Assembly: GCA_964640955.1 (NCBI GenBank)
Contig: CAZXJI010000008.1
Coordinates: 1-64,000 of the forward strand
DNA: 64,000 nt
Source: CAXXOK01 sp964640955
GTDB lineage: Bacteria > Bacillota > Clostridia > Christensenellales > Aristaeellaceae
Direction of reading: 5' to 3'
The notes beneath the pieces are model-generated. The model did not search any database. It saw only the letters and a list, made by a program, of their open reading frames with translations, and was not told the DNA's origin. Both the position numbers and the translations under genes were made by a program. Shown here piece after piece: positions 44,020-52,968 of the stretch. Position 1 is the first letter of the stretch. Each line of letters starts with the position of its first letter.

Positions 44020-44775
44020 TCACAGGCGCATGGGCACGCCCCGGTCGCGCAGATAGCGTTTCAGTTCCTTGATGTCCACCTCGTGGGAGTGGAAAATGCT
44101 CGCCGCCAGCCCCGCGTCCACGCGCGGCAGGGTGAACAGCTCCGCAAAGTGCTCCATGGTGCCCGCGCCGCCCGAGGCGATCAGCGGCAGGCTCACGGCG
44201 TCGCCGATGGCGGTGAGCATGGGCAGGTCGAAGCCTCCGCGCACGCCGTCGGTATCGATGGAGTTGACCACCACCTCGCCCGCGCCGCTGTCCTCGCCGC
44301 GCTTGACCCATTCCACGGCGTCCAGCCCCGTATCCTCGCGCCCGCCCTTGGCGAACACGTGGAAACGGCCGTTCACGCGCTTGACGTCCATGGAAAGCAC
44401 CACGCACTGGTCGCCGTAGCGCTTGGCGGCCTCGCCGATGAGCGCGGGGTTGCGGATGGCGCCGCTGTTGACGCTCACCTTGTCGGCTCCGCACTTGAGC
44501 ACGCGGTCGAAATCCGACAGGGTGTTAATGCTGCCGCCCACCGTGAGGGGGATGAACACCTCCGCCGCCACGCGTTTCAGCGCGTCGGCGAACAGCGGAC
44601 GGCCCTCGAAGCTCGCGGTGATGTCGTAAAACACCAGCTCGTCCGCGCCGGAATCGTTGTAGAACCGCGCGAGGGTCACGGGGTCGTTCACGTCGCGCAG
44701 GCCCTCGAAATTGACGCCCTTCACCACGCGGCCGTCGCGCACGTCCAGGCAGGGAATAATGCGTTTGGTCAGCAT
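44020..44775 (-). CDS. hisF: Imidazole glycerol phosphate synthase, cyclase subunit
   Basis: This 251-residue TIM barrel starts MLTKRIIPCLDVRDGRVVKG, with the catalytic Asp11 in CLDV and Asp130 in the SIDTDG/VVNSIDTDG region, and phosphate loops in LTVGGSI and ASGGAG. It works with HisH in step 5. It overlaps hisA by 7 nt. Confidence 0.97.
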   Translation of the reverse strand: MLTKRIIPCLDVRDGRVVKGVNFEGLRDVNDPVTLARFYNDSGADELVFYDITASFEGRPLFADALKRVAAEVFIPLTVGGSINTLSDFDRVLKCGADKVSVNSGAIRNPALIGEAAKRYGDQCVVLSMDVKRVNGRFHVFAKGGREDTGLDAVEWVKRGEDSGAGEVVVNSIDTDGVRGGFDLPMLTAIGDAVSLPLIASGGAGTMEHFAELFTLPRVDAGLAASIFHSHEVDIKELKRYLRDRGVPMRL

Positions 44776-45497
44776 GCCGTTTCCTCCTCCCCGGCGGCGG
44801 CGAGCGCCTGTTTAAGCGACAGCCGTCCCGCGTACAGCGCCTTGCCGATGATCGCCCCGTACACGCCCAGTTCCTTGAGTGCCGTAATCTCCGCTTCGCC
44901 GGTCACGCCGCCGCTGGCGACGACGTTTAATCCCTGAAGGCCGGCCAGCTTTTCGTAGGCCGCGAGGTTCGCGCCGGAAAGCAGGCCGTCGCGGGAAATA
45001 TCGGTGTAGACCACCGTTCTGACGCCCGCGTCCGCAAGCTTTTGGCAGAAGTCGAAGCTCCGCACGTCGGTGATCCGCTTCCAGCCCCGGACGGCCACGT
45101 AGCCGTCCCGCGCGTCCACGCCCACGGCGATCTTTTCGCCGTAAAGCTTCGTAAGCCGCGTCACGAGCGGGAAGTTCTCCACCGCCGCGGTGCCCAGAAT
45201 CACGCGATCCGCGCCCAGCGCGAGCGTGCGCTCCGCGTCCGCCTCGGTGCGCATGCCGCCGCCCACCTGCGTAAACAGCGGAAGCGCGCAAAGCCGGCCG
45301 ATCACCTCGCGGTTCTGCGGCCCGCCGTCCTTCGCGCCGTCCAGATCCACCACGTGCAGGCACTTTGCGCCCTCGTAAAGAAAGCCCTCGGCCGTCGCCA
45401 CGGGATCGTCGCCGTAGACGGTCATGCGGTCGTAATCCCCCTGCGTCAGGCGCACCGCCTTGCCGCCGCGCAGATCGACGGCGGGAAAAATCAGCAT
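44769..45497 (-). CDS. hisA: ProFAR isomerase
   Basis: This 242-residue TIM barrel starts MLIFPAVDLRGGKAVRLTQG with the first catalytic Asp in VDL; the second lies in VYTDISRDG. It converts ProFAR to PRFAR (step 4). It overlaps hisH by 7 nt and hisF by 7 nt. Confidence 0.97.
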   Translation of the reverse strand: MLIFPAVDLRGGKAVRLTQGDYDRMTVYGDDPVATAEGFLYEGAKCLHVVDLDGAKDGGPQNREVIGRLCALPLFTQVGGGMRTEADAERTLALGADRVILGTAAVENFPLVTRLTKLYGEKIAVGVDARDGYVAVRGWKRITDVRSFDFCQKLADAGVRTVVYTDISRDGLLSGANLAAYEKLAGLQGLNVVASGGVTGEAEITALKELGVYGAIIGKALYAGRLSLKQALAAAGEEETAC

Positions 45498-46111
45498 GCG
45501 GCGGCCCCCTTCGCAAACGACAAGAGGATGCGCAGGCCCACCTCGCCGCTCTTTTCCGGGTGGAACTGCGTGCCACACACGCTTCCGCTGCGCACGACCG
45601 CCGCGACCGGCACGCCGTATTCGGCGGAGGCGACCAGCGCGCTTTCGCAATCCGTGGCGAAGAAGCTGTGCACAAAATAGACGTAGTCGCCCTCCTTCAC
45701 GCCCGCCACCAGCGGGTCGGAGGGCTGCTTGAGGTTCAGGCTGTTCCAGCCCATATGCGGTATTTTAAGCCCCGTCGTGTACGCGGAAAAGGGCACCACG
45801 CGCCCCGGCACCAGCCCAAGCCCCCGGTGCAGGCCGTATTCCTCGCTCTGGTCGAACAAAAGCTGCATCCCCAGGCACACGCCCAGCAGCGGCTTGCCCA
45901 GACTCGCCTGCTCGACCAGCAGGCCGTCCAGCTTGAGGGCGCGCAGCTTCTCCGCCGCGTCGCCGAAAGCGCCCACCCCCGGCAGAATGATCTTCTCCGC
46001 CGCGCGCAGTTCGCCCTCGTCCCGCGTCACCACGCTTTGCGCGCCGATGTGGCGAAGGGAGCAGGCGAGGGAGTAAAGGTTGCCCACGCCGTAGTCCACG
46101 ACCGCGATCAT
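45491..46111 (-). CDS. hisH: Imidazole glycerol phosphate synthase, glutamine amidotransferase subunit
   Basis: This 206-residue class I glutaminase has the nucleophile in GVCLGMQLLF and the His-Glu pair in GTQFHPEKSG. It feeds ammonia to HisF. The start ATGATCGCG overlaps the hisB stop. Confidence 0.97.
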   Translation of the reverse strand: MIAVVDYGVGNLYSLACSLRHIGAQSVVTRDEGELRAAEKIILPGVGAFGDAAEKLRALKLDGLLVEQASLGKPLLGVCLGMQLLFDQSEEYGLHRGLGLVPGRVVPFSAYTTGLKIPHMGWNSLNLKQPSDPLVAGVKEGDYVYFVHSFFATDCESALVASAEYGVPVAAVVRSGSVCGTQFHPEKSGEVGLRILLSFAKGAAAC

Positions 46112-46707
46112 ACGTTGCCTCCCAGCGTTCCCTTGGTGGAGGGGATTTCGTCCGCGTACGCCGGGTCGATGGCGCCCGCCTTGCGCAGCGCCCGCCCGAA
46201 GCCCTTGAAGATCGCCTCCAGCAGGTGGTGCGTGTTCTCGCCCGAGAGCGTGCGCACGTGCAGGGTGATCTTCGCTTCCCGCGTCAGCGCGAGAAAAAAC
46301 TCCTTGCCCAGCTCCGTGTCGAACGTGCCCACCTTCTGGGCGGGCAGCTCCGCTGCCCACACGAGCGTGCCGCGCCCGCTCAGGTCCAGCGCGACCATCG
46401 CCAGCGCCTCGTCCATGGGCACAAGGGCGTCCCCGTAGCGCGTTACGCCGCGCAGGTCGCCCAGCGCTCCGCGAAGCGCCTGCCCCAGCGCGATGCCGAT
46501 ATCCTCCACCGTGTGGTGGTCGTCCACCTGCGTATCGCCCGCGCATTGCACGGTCAAATCCATGCGCCCGTGCCGGGCGAACAGGGTGAGCATGTGGTCC
46601 AGAAACCCGCACCCGGTGGCGACGTTGCTTTCGCCGGTGCCGTCCAGGCTGAGCGTCAGCCGGACGTCCGTTTCCGCGGTTTTGCGGGTGATGGCGGCGG
46701 TTCTCAT
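46108..46707 (-). CDS. hisB: Imidazoleglycerol-phosphate dehydratase
   Basis: This 199-residue dehydratase carries the metal-binding histidines in GCGFLDHMLTLFARHG, DDHHTVEDIG and ENTHHLLEAIFKGFGRAL. It is the monofunctional form without a fused phosphatase, which fits the separate PHP enzyme at the end of the operon. ATGA overlaps link it to hisC and hisH. Confidence 0.97.
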   Translation of the reverse strand: MRTAAITRKTAETDVRLTLSLDGTGESNVATGCGFLDHMLTLFARHGRMDLTVQCAGDTQVDDHHTVEDIGIALGQALRGALGDLRGVTRYGDALVPMDEALAMVALDLSGRGTLVWAAELPAQKVGTFDTELGKEFFLALTREAKITLHVRTLSGENTHHLLEAIFKGFGRALRKAGAIDPAYADEIPSTKGTLGGNV

Positions 46708-47774
46708 GGCTGTCCCTCCTTGAGGATGTCTCGTGTGGCGGCGAGCAGGCTTTCCATCTGTTCTGCGCTGCCCACGGTGATGCGCACGTGGCGGGTCAGG
46801 GTCGGCTGGCTCAGGTAGCGCACCAGCACGCCGCGTTTTTTGAGCGCCTCGTAATACGTGCGCCCGTCCATGCCGGGCGGCGAGGCGAACAGGAAGTTGG
46901 TCGCGCTCTCGAGCACCGAAAAGCCCAACGCACGCAGGTCGGCGGCGCTTTGCTCCCGCTGTGCGCGGATGGCGGCCACGCACTGCGTGAAGTACGCCCT
47001 GTCCCGCATGGCCTCGATGCCCGCGACCATCGTGAGCCGGTTGATGGAGTAGGGGTGGAAGGAGTTTTTGACCCGGCTCAGGTCGTCCACGATCGCGGGG
47101 GACGCCAGCGCGTAGCCCAGCCGCCCGCCCGCGAGCGACCGGGACTTGGAATAGGTGCGCACGACGAGCAGGTTGGGGTATTTGGCCAGCAACGGTACGC
47201 AACTCCCGCCGCCGAAGTCCACGTACGCCTCGTCGATCAGCACGACGCTGCCCGGATTGCCCGCCACGATGCGCTCCACGTCGGCAAGCGGAAGCGCCAG
47301 CGACGTGGGGGCGTTGGGATTGGCGAGGGCCACCAGCTGCCCCTGCGCCAGAAACTTCTCCACAGGCAGCGTAAAATCCTCGTTGAGGGGGACGATGGTC
47401 GGGGTCACGCGGTAGAGTTGAGCGTACACCCGGTAGAAGCCGTAGCTCACGTCCGGGATGGTCGCGCCGCGCGTCTCGTCGGCGTAGGCCATGAAGGCGA
47501 AGCCCAGCACCTCGTCCGAACCGTTGCCCACGAACACGTTCTCGGCCGTCAGGCCGTACTCCGCGGCGATGGCCTCCCGAAGCTTGCGGCTCAGGGGATC
47601 GGGGTAAAGGTTGAGCTGCTCGATCGCCTTGCGGCTCAGCGCGTCCAATACGCGCGGGGACGGGGGAAAGGGGCTTTCGTTGGTGTTGAGCTTCACGTAG
47701 CGCCTGTCCTGCGGCTGCTCGCCCGGCGTGTAGGGGTCGAGCGTTTGCAGACGGGGCAGAAGAAAATCGCTCAT
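46704..47774 (-). CDS. hisC: Histidinol-phosphate aminotransferase
   Basis: This 356-residue class I/II PLP enzyme starts MSDFLLPRL. The PLP Lys is in RTYSKSRSLAGGRLGYA, the Asp-Tyr pair in LIDEAYVDF, and the N-terminal LNTNESPFPPSP is typical. It performs step 7. It overlaps hisD and hisB by ATGA. Confidence 0.96.
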   Translation of the reverse strand: MSDFLLPRLQTLDPYTPGEQPQDRRYVKLNTNESPFPPSPRVLDALSRKAIEQLNLYPDPLSRKLREAIAAEYGLTAENVFVGNGSDEVLGFAFMAYADETRGATIPDVSYGFYRVYAQLYRVTPTIVPLNEDFTLPVEKFLAQGQLVALANPNAPTSLALPLADVERIVAGNPGSVVLIDEAYVDFGGGSCVPLLAKYPNLLVVRTYSKSRSLAGGRLGYALASPAIVDDLSRVKNSFHPYSINRLTMVAGIEAMRDRAYFTQCVAAIRAQREQSAADLRALGFSVLESATNFLFASPPGMDGRTYYEALKKRGVLVRYLSQPTLTRHVRITVGSAEQMESLLAATRDILKEGQP

Positions 47775-49060
47775 TGGCCTTCCTCCAGCCGTACGGCGAC
47801 GGCGTTGGCGTGGGCGGTGAGGCCCTCGCTTTGCGCGAAGCGCTCCGCGTCCGCGCCGACTTTTTGAAGCGCCTCGCGGGTATAGTAAAGGTAGCTGGAA
47901 CGCTTGGTAAAGTCGTCCACGCCCAGGGGCGAGGAGTAGCGCGCCGTGCCCGAGGTGGGCAGGGTGTGGTTGGGGCCCGCGAGATAATCCCCCAACGGCT
48001 CGGGGCAATAGCGGCCCAAAAACACGCTGCCGGCGTTGGTGATGAGCGGCAGGAGGGCGAAGGGCTCGTCCGTGCAGATTTCCAGATGCTCCGGCGCTAC
48101 GGCGTTGGCGACATTGGCGGCGGAAGCCAAGTCGGGAACGACGATGATCCGGCCGTTCTGCTCTACGGATTCCCGGGCGATGGCCTCGCGGGAAAGTGCG
48201 GACAGCTGTTTTTCCACCTCGGATCGCACCGCCTGCGCCAGCGCCGCGGAGGGGGTCACCAGCCACGCGGCGGCGAGTCGGTCATGCTCGGCCTGGCTTA
48301 AAAGATCGGCGGCCACGAACGCGGGGTTGCTTTGTTCGTCGGCGATGACCAGAATTTCGCTGGGCCCGGCGACCATGTCGATGGCGGCCAGCCCCTGCGC
48401 GAAGCAAAGCTGCTTGGCGGTGGCGACGTAGATGTTGCCGGGGCCGACGATCTTGTCCACGCGCGGCACGCTCTGCGTGCCGTAAGCCAGCGCGGCCACG
48501 GCCTGCGCGCCGCCGAGCTTGACGATGTCCGTGACCCCGGCGATCTTCGCCGCGGCGAGGATCACGGCGGGCACGTTTCCGTCCGCGTCGGGCGGGGTGG
48601 TCATCACGATGCGCTTCACGCCCGCGATTTTGGCGGGAATGGCGGCCATGAGCACGGTGCTGGGGTAGCGCGCGGTGCCACCGGGCACGTACAGGCCCAC
48701 GCTGGCAAGCGGCAGCACCCGCTGGCCCACCACCACGCCCTCGCTTTGCGCGTCCATAAAGCCCGTGCGCTTCTGCCGGAGGTGGAAGCGCTCGATGTTC
48801 GCCGCCGCCAGCCGGAAGGTGGAAAGCAGCGCCGGATCGACCGCCCGCGCGGCCGCGTCGATCTCCGCTTCGGTCACGCGCAGGCTTTGCGGCCGCACGC
48901 CGTCGAAGCGCTCGGTATACGCAAGCGCCGCCTCGTCCCCGTTCGCCCGCACGTCCGCCAGAATGGCGGAAACGGCGGCGGTCACGTCCCGGTCGGGGGT
49001 GGAAGCGCGGTTGAAAAGCGTTTCCACGGGCTGACCCTCGTAACGGATGATGCGCATCAT
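47771..49060 (-). CDS. hisD: Histidinol dehydrogenase
   Basis: This 429-residue zinc enzyme oxidises histidinol to histidine (last two steps). VGPGNIYVATAKQLCFAQG-type sequence, GPSEILVIADE and LLSQAEHD (metal and catalytic residues) are present, and the C-terminal GPNHTLPTSGTARYSSPLGV is characteristic. The first ATG of two overlaps the hisG stop. Confidence 0.97.
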   Translation of the reverse strand: MMRIIRYEGQPVETLFNRASTPDRDVTAAVSAILADVRANGDEAALAYTERFDGVRPQSLRVTEAEIDAAARAVDPALLSTFRLAAANIERFHLRQKRTGFMDAQSEGVVVGQRVLPLASVGLYVPGGTARYPSTVLMAAIPAKIAGVKRIVMTTPPDADGNVPAVILAAAKIAGVTDIVKLGGAQAVAALAYGTQSVPRVDKIVGPGNIYVATAKQLCFAQGLAAIDMVAGPSEILVIADEQSNPAFVAADLLSQAEHDRLAAAWLVTPSAALAQAVRSEVEKQLSALSREAIARESVEQNGRIIVVPDLASAANVANAVAPEHLEICTDEPFALLPLITNAGSVFLGRYCPEPLGDYLAGPNHTLPTSGTARYSSPLGVDDFTKRSSYLYYTREALQKVGADAERFAQSEGLTAHANAVAVRLEEGQ

Positions 49061-49692
49061 GCCTGTTTCTCCTCTCCCGTCTGCCGCCTGAGCGCGGCGG
49101 TCAGCGGGCCGGTTTCGCCCGCCTTGAACTTCATGGCGGCCTTGTTGGCGATCAGCCGCGCGCTGATCGGCAGCACTTCCTCGATCACCTCAAGGTTGTT
49201 CTGCTTCAGGGTGGAGCCCGTTTCCACGATGTCCACGATCACATCGGACAGCCCCAGGATGGGCGCCAGCTCGATGGAGCCGTTGAGCTTGATCACTTCG
49301 ATCTCCCGGCTCTTGCCCGCGTAGTACTTTCTGGCGATGCCGGGGTACTTGGTCGCCACGCGCAGCGGCGCGCCGAGGTTTTCCCGGAAGCCCACGGGCG
49401 CGGCCACGCACATTCGGCACACGCCGAAGCCCAGGTCGAGCAGCTCGTACACGTCGTTGCCACCCTCCAGAAGCACGTCCTTGCCCACCACGCCCACGTC
49501 CGCCGCGCCGTGCTCCACGTAGATGGGCACGTCGCTGGGCTTGACCAGCAGGTACTGTACGCGGCCGTCCTCGTCGGGCAGCACCAGGCGGCGGTCGTCC
49601 CGCTCCATGGCGGGGCAGAGATACCCGCAGTCGCGGAAGATGCGGTAGGCTTTATCCCCCAGGCGTCCCTTGGGCAGCGCGATATTAAGCAT
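49057..49692 (-). CDS. hisG: ATP phosphoribosyltransferase, short form
   Basis: This 211-residue enzyme starts MLNIALPKGRLGDKAYRIF. It lacks the C-terminal regulatory domain, as expected for a form that needs HisZ, whose gene lies directly upstream and overlaps by 8 nt. It catalyses step 1 and is the likely target of feedback inhibition. GGGAGG precedes ATG 49692. Confidence 0.96.
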   Translation of the reverse strand: MLNIALPKGRLGDKAYRIFRDCGYLCPAMERDDRRLVLPDEDGRVQYLLVKPSDVPIYVEHGAADVGVVGKDVLLEGGNDVYELLDLGFGVCRMCVAAPVGFRENLGAPLRVATKYPGIARKYYAGKSREIEVIKLNGSIELAPILGLSDVIVDIVETGSTLKQNNLEVIEEVLPISARLIANKAAMKFKAGETGPLTAALRRQTGEEKQA

Positions 49693-50806
49693 CTTTGGGC
49701 ACCTCCCGGAAGGTTTCACCGTCAAAGACCATCGTCTTTTCGGCGTGGAAATCGGCGGGGCGCTCGCGGGCGGTCAGCACCCGCAGGCCCTGCGCGGCCA
49801 GGGCAAACGAAGCTTCGTTGACCTTCGCGGGGTCGTCGCTCTCGGCGTAGAGCGCCAGCACGTCCGCGTCCCAGGCGGGCTTGTCCAGAAGCACCCGGGT
49901 CAGCTCGTCCAGGTAGAGCGCGAAGCCGATGCCGTCGCCCTCCTTGCCGAAGCGCCGCATGAGGTGGTCGTACCGGCCGCCGGAGAGCACCACGCGCGGC
50001 GCGCCCTGCACGTAGCCTTGAAACACGATGCCGTTGTAGTAATCCAGATCGTTGAGCATGGAAAAATCGAGCTGCAGGCGGTCGCCGAGGCCCGCTGCGG
50101 TCAGCAGGGCGTAAAGCGCTTTGAGCTCCGTCAGCGCGCTTCGCATTTCGTCGCACACGGCCAGCCGTTCCGCGCGCGCCAGCACCGCCGGAAACGGGCC
50201 GGAAAGCTCCGGAAGCACGACGATCTTCTCGGCGTAGGCCGCGTCCACGCCCTCCTGCGCCGCGGCCGCGGCCAGCTCGTGCGCGCTCTTGCGGCGGATC
50301 AGCTCAAAAAAGCGCTCCTTTTGTTCCGGGGTGAGCCCGGCGGCCTCCATGAGGCCCGAGGCGAAGCCCATGTGGCTGACTTCCAGCACGTACGCGCCGC
50401 CGACCGCCCGCAGGCTTTCCACGGCGAGACGCACCACCTCGCCCACGGTGCAGGCGTCCAGCGCGCCCAGCGCCTCCACGCCCATCTGGTCGATTTCCGC
50501 AAACTCGCCGCCCGTGGGCGCGAGGCGGTAGACGCTCTCCTTGTAATACACCTTCTCCACCCCGCGGCGTTCCGGGCGGGCGTGCTTGACGATGGAAAGC
50601 GTGACGTCCGGCTTGAGGGCCATCAGCTTCCCGTCCGGGTTGGTGAAGGTGAGGACGCTCTCGCTTTTCAGAAAGCTCTTGTTTTCCAGATAGAGAGCGT
50701 ATTCCTCGAACCGGCGCATGGAAAAGCGCGTGTAGCCGAGGCTTTCGTACAGGCTGCGCAGGCGGCCCATGAGCTGCTCGCGTCTGGCTTCGCTTCGTTG
50801 TTCCAT
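49685..50806 (-). CDS. hisZ: ATP phosphoribosyltransferase regulatory subunit
   Basis: This 373-residue protein is a paralogue of histidyl-tRNA synthetase without aminoacylation activity. Class II motifs appear as FTNPDGKLMALKPDVTLSI and VYYKESVYRLAPTGGEFAEI, and the motif 3 region as VVLSGGRYDHLMRRFG. It forms an octamer with short HisG. GGGAGG precedes the ATG. It is first in the his operon. Confidence 0.94.
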   Translation of the reverse strand: MEQRSEARREQLMGRLRSLYESLGYTRFSMRRFEEYALYLENKSFLKSESVLTFTNPDGKLMALKPDVTLSIVKHARPERRGVEKVYYKESVYRLAPTGGEFAEIDQMGVEALGALDACTVGEVVRLAVESLRAVGGAYVLEVSHMGFASGLMEAAGLTPEQKERFFELIRRKSAHELAAAAAQEGVDAAYAEKIVVLPELSGPFPAVLARAERLAVCDEMRSALTELKALYALLTAAGLGDRLQLDFSMLNDLDYYNGIVFQGYVQGAPRVVLSGGRYDHLMRRFGKEGDGIGFALYLDELTRVLLDKPAWDADVLALYAESDDPAKVNEASFALAAQGLRVLTARERPADFHAEKTMVFDGETFREVPKDA

Positions 50807-50883
50807 CGTTCCTCCCGCTTAGCTGCTTTGTTTTGGTTTTGCCGCGGGCCGGCTGAACGGCGGCCGCGGAAAACCATGGGGTG

Positions 50884-50912
50884 AGTATAACACAGCCAGA
50901 CGCTTTAGTCAA
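50884..50912 (-). promoter_or_regulatory. Promoter of the histidine operon
   Basis: On the minus strand TTGACT (50907-50912) and TATACT (50884-50889) have a 17-bp spacer. The 77-nt leader to hisZ holds a GC-rich inverted repeat (CCGCGG ends) but no T-box core. Confidence 0.8.
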
Positions 50913-51009
50913 GTAATACGGTGACGCATTAGCATAATAATTTGGAACATTACCCCGCATCCGTCCGGCGCGATTCGGCGCCACCGGTATTGTACAGGAA
51001 AACGGGCGA

Positions 51010-51045
51010 AAACACAAAGGGACGGCCGCGAACTGCGGCCGTCCC
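51010..51045 (-). terminator. Terminator of the Big2-repeat gene
   Basis: On the minus strand an 11-bp perfect stem GGGACGGCCGC/GCGGCCGTCCC (51019-51045) with a 5-nt loop is followed by TTTGTGTTTT. Confidence 0.88.
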
Positions 51046-51066
51046 AAATCGGGAGACAGGCGGAGT

Positions 51067-52826
51067 TTATTCCGAGGATAGGCCGGTCGTTGCGGACGCT
51101 GGCCAGGCGACCCATTCCCAGGCGCTCTGGCGGATGTTGTAGTTCTTTTGCAATTGTCCGTTGGCGTCGTAGAAGCCCGTGGTGGTCGTCCAGCCCGTGA
51201 CGCAGGCCTGGAAGGCGGCAAGCCCGGTACAATCGGCCGCATGGTAGAGCACCGTATCCTCCGCGGTGCTGCTTTCGCCCGCGGCGAGCACCACGTTGAC
51301 CGCGCCGCTCAGCACGTACGCTTCGTCGCCCGTGCCGACGGGAACGGCCGCGAAGGCTTCGTCGTACCCCCGGATGCGGAAGCGCACCTGAGTCAGTTCC
51401 ATGCCGGACAGGTTCCGCACGACCACGTAGGGCTTGCCGTCCCGAAGGCCGATTTCCGTAATGACCGCCGCGTGTTGGAGCGAGCCTACGTCCACGTAAA
51501 CGGTCACGGTATAGCCGCCGTCCTGGGTAACGCCGGTCAGCTTGCAGCGGCCTTCGCCGCGCCCAAGCACGGCAAAGCGGTTTCCGGTTCCGCTGACGGT
51601 GGCGACGCTTTCGTCGCCGCTTTGCCAGGTCATGCGGGTGTCGGTCGCGCCCTCGGGGGCGAGAACGGCGGTGAAGCTTTCGGATTCGCCCACGCCGACG
51701 CGCACGTCCTTGTAGGGATAGCCGACCCCCGTCACCGGCACCACGACCGTGACGGTCGTCGAGGCGCGCTTGTTGCTTCCGTCGGCGGCGGTGGCGTATA
51801 CGGTCGTCCGGCCGGCGGAAACGCCCGTGACCACGCCGTTTTCATCCACCGTCGCAACGGAGGGATCGGCCGATTTGTAGGAAAGGGAAGGGTCGGCGGT
51901 ATCGACCGGCAAAACGGAAGCGTAAAGCTGTGCGCTGTCGCCCAGCGAAACGGTGTAGTCGAGGCTGTCGAAGGCGACGTCCTCCGCCAGCTGCAGCGCG
52001 CGCACCGTAACGGAAGCGGTCACCTCGGGATCGTCGCTGCACACGGCGGTGACGGTCGTTTCGCCGACGCCCGTGAAGGTCACGACGCCCTTTTGCTGAC
52101 TACCGCGACGTTCTCATCCGCCGAAAACCACTCGACGGTCCGGTCGTTGGCGTTCTCCGGCAGGACGGTCGCGGTCAGCTGCATTCTCTCTCCCACGATG
52201 CCTTCCGCGCCCTGCGGGGCGATATCCACCGTTTCGGGCGCCTGGCGAACGTCCACCTTGAACGTGGTTTTGGCGTTGCCGTCTACGGAAGTGACGGTGA
52301 TGGTCGCGCTGCCGCGCTTGACGCCCACGACCCGACCGCTGCTGGTAACGGTGGCGACGGATTCGCGGTTGGATTCGAACGTTACGCCCTGCTCGGTGGC
52401 ATCCTCGGGCGAGCAGGAAACGTGCAGCTGCAGCGTCCGGCCGACGAACACGGCGTCGCTTTCCGCATACACGGTCAGCTTGGACACGGGGACGATCACC
52501 CTGACCGGCACGGAAGCGGACGCGGAGGGGTCGAGCAGGCTTACGGCGGTCAGCACGCATTCGCCTGCCGCCACGGCGGTCAAGCGGCCCTTGTCGGACA
52601 CGGTCGCGACCGATTCGTCGCTGACGGCATAGGTGACGCCCGCCTTGACCGCCTCGTAGGGCGATACGGACGCCGTGACCGTAACGGACGTGCCGACCGA
52701 CAGGGTTACGGCGTCCTTGGCGAAGGCCACGCTCACCGCGCCGGTCTCTGCGGCGGCGGGCGCCGCCGCGCATACCGCGAAGGCCGCGGCGAGCAATACG
52801 ATTAAAAAGGCGTTATTTCTCTTCAT
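51067..52826 (-). pseudogene. Secreted Big2-repeat protein split by a one-base frameshift
   Basis: The reading frame opens at ATG 52826 (GGGAGGAAACGCC before it) with a signal peptide (MKRNNAFLIVLLAAAFAVCA) and breaks at 52080. A second frame continues to 51067. One extra base in the run at 52091-52094 (AAAA on the minus strand) would join them as VVSKKGVVTFTGVGETT, giving one protein of about 586 residues. It has five Ig-like Big2 repeats (each ending like SVATV..GRLTAVAAG) and a C-terminal beta domain. It is either a real lesion or a base-call error. Its promoter and terminator are intact. It is probably an adhesin or surface protein. Confidence 0.8.
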
Positions 52827-52879
52827 GGCGTTTCCTCCCTGCTGTGCTCCGGGGTGAAAAAACAGGCCGCTACGGCCCG

Positions 52880-52907
52880 ATTATACCATAGGGCCCGCGG
52901 CCTGCAA
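52880..52907 (-). promoter_or_regulatory. Promoter of the Big2-repeat gene
   Basis: On the minus strand TTGCAG (52902-52907) and TATAAT (52880-52885) have a 16-bp spacer. Confidence 0.6.
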
Positions 52908-52968
52908 ACGTTCGCAGGGAAGGATTTACGTTGCGTTCACAGATCGGCAACGGAACGGAAACGAAACG

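Noticed and set aside
52078..52100. Programmed -1 frameshift in the Big2 gene
   Set aside because: The site C AAA AGG G is not a standard slippery heptamer, and no clear downstream stimulatory structure or upstream Shine-Dalgarno element was seen. A simple one-base deletion or error is more likely.
52925..52968. Terminator directly after wecB
   Set aside because: Only a 6-bp stem with a long loop and no T-run is visible; the support is too weak to list as a feature.
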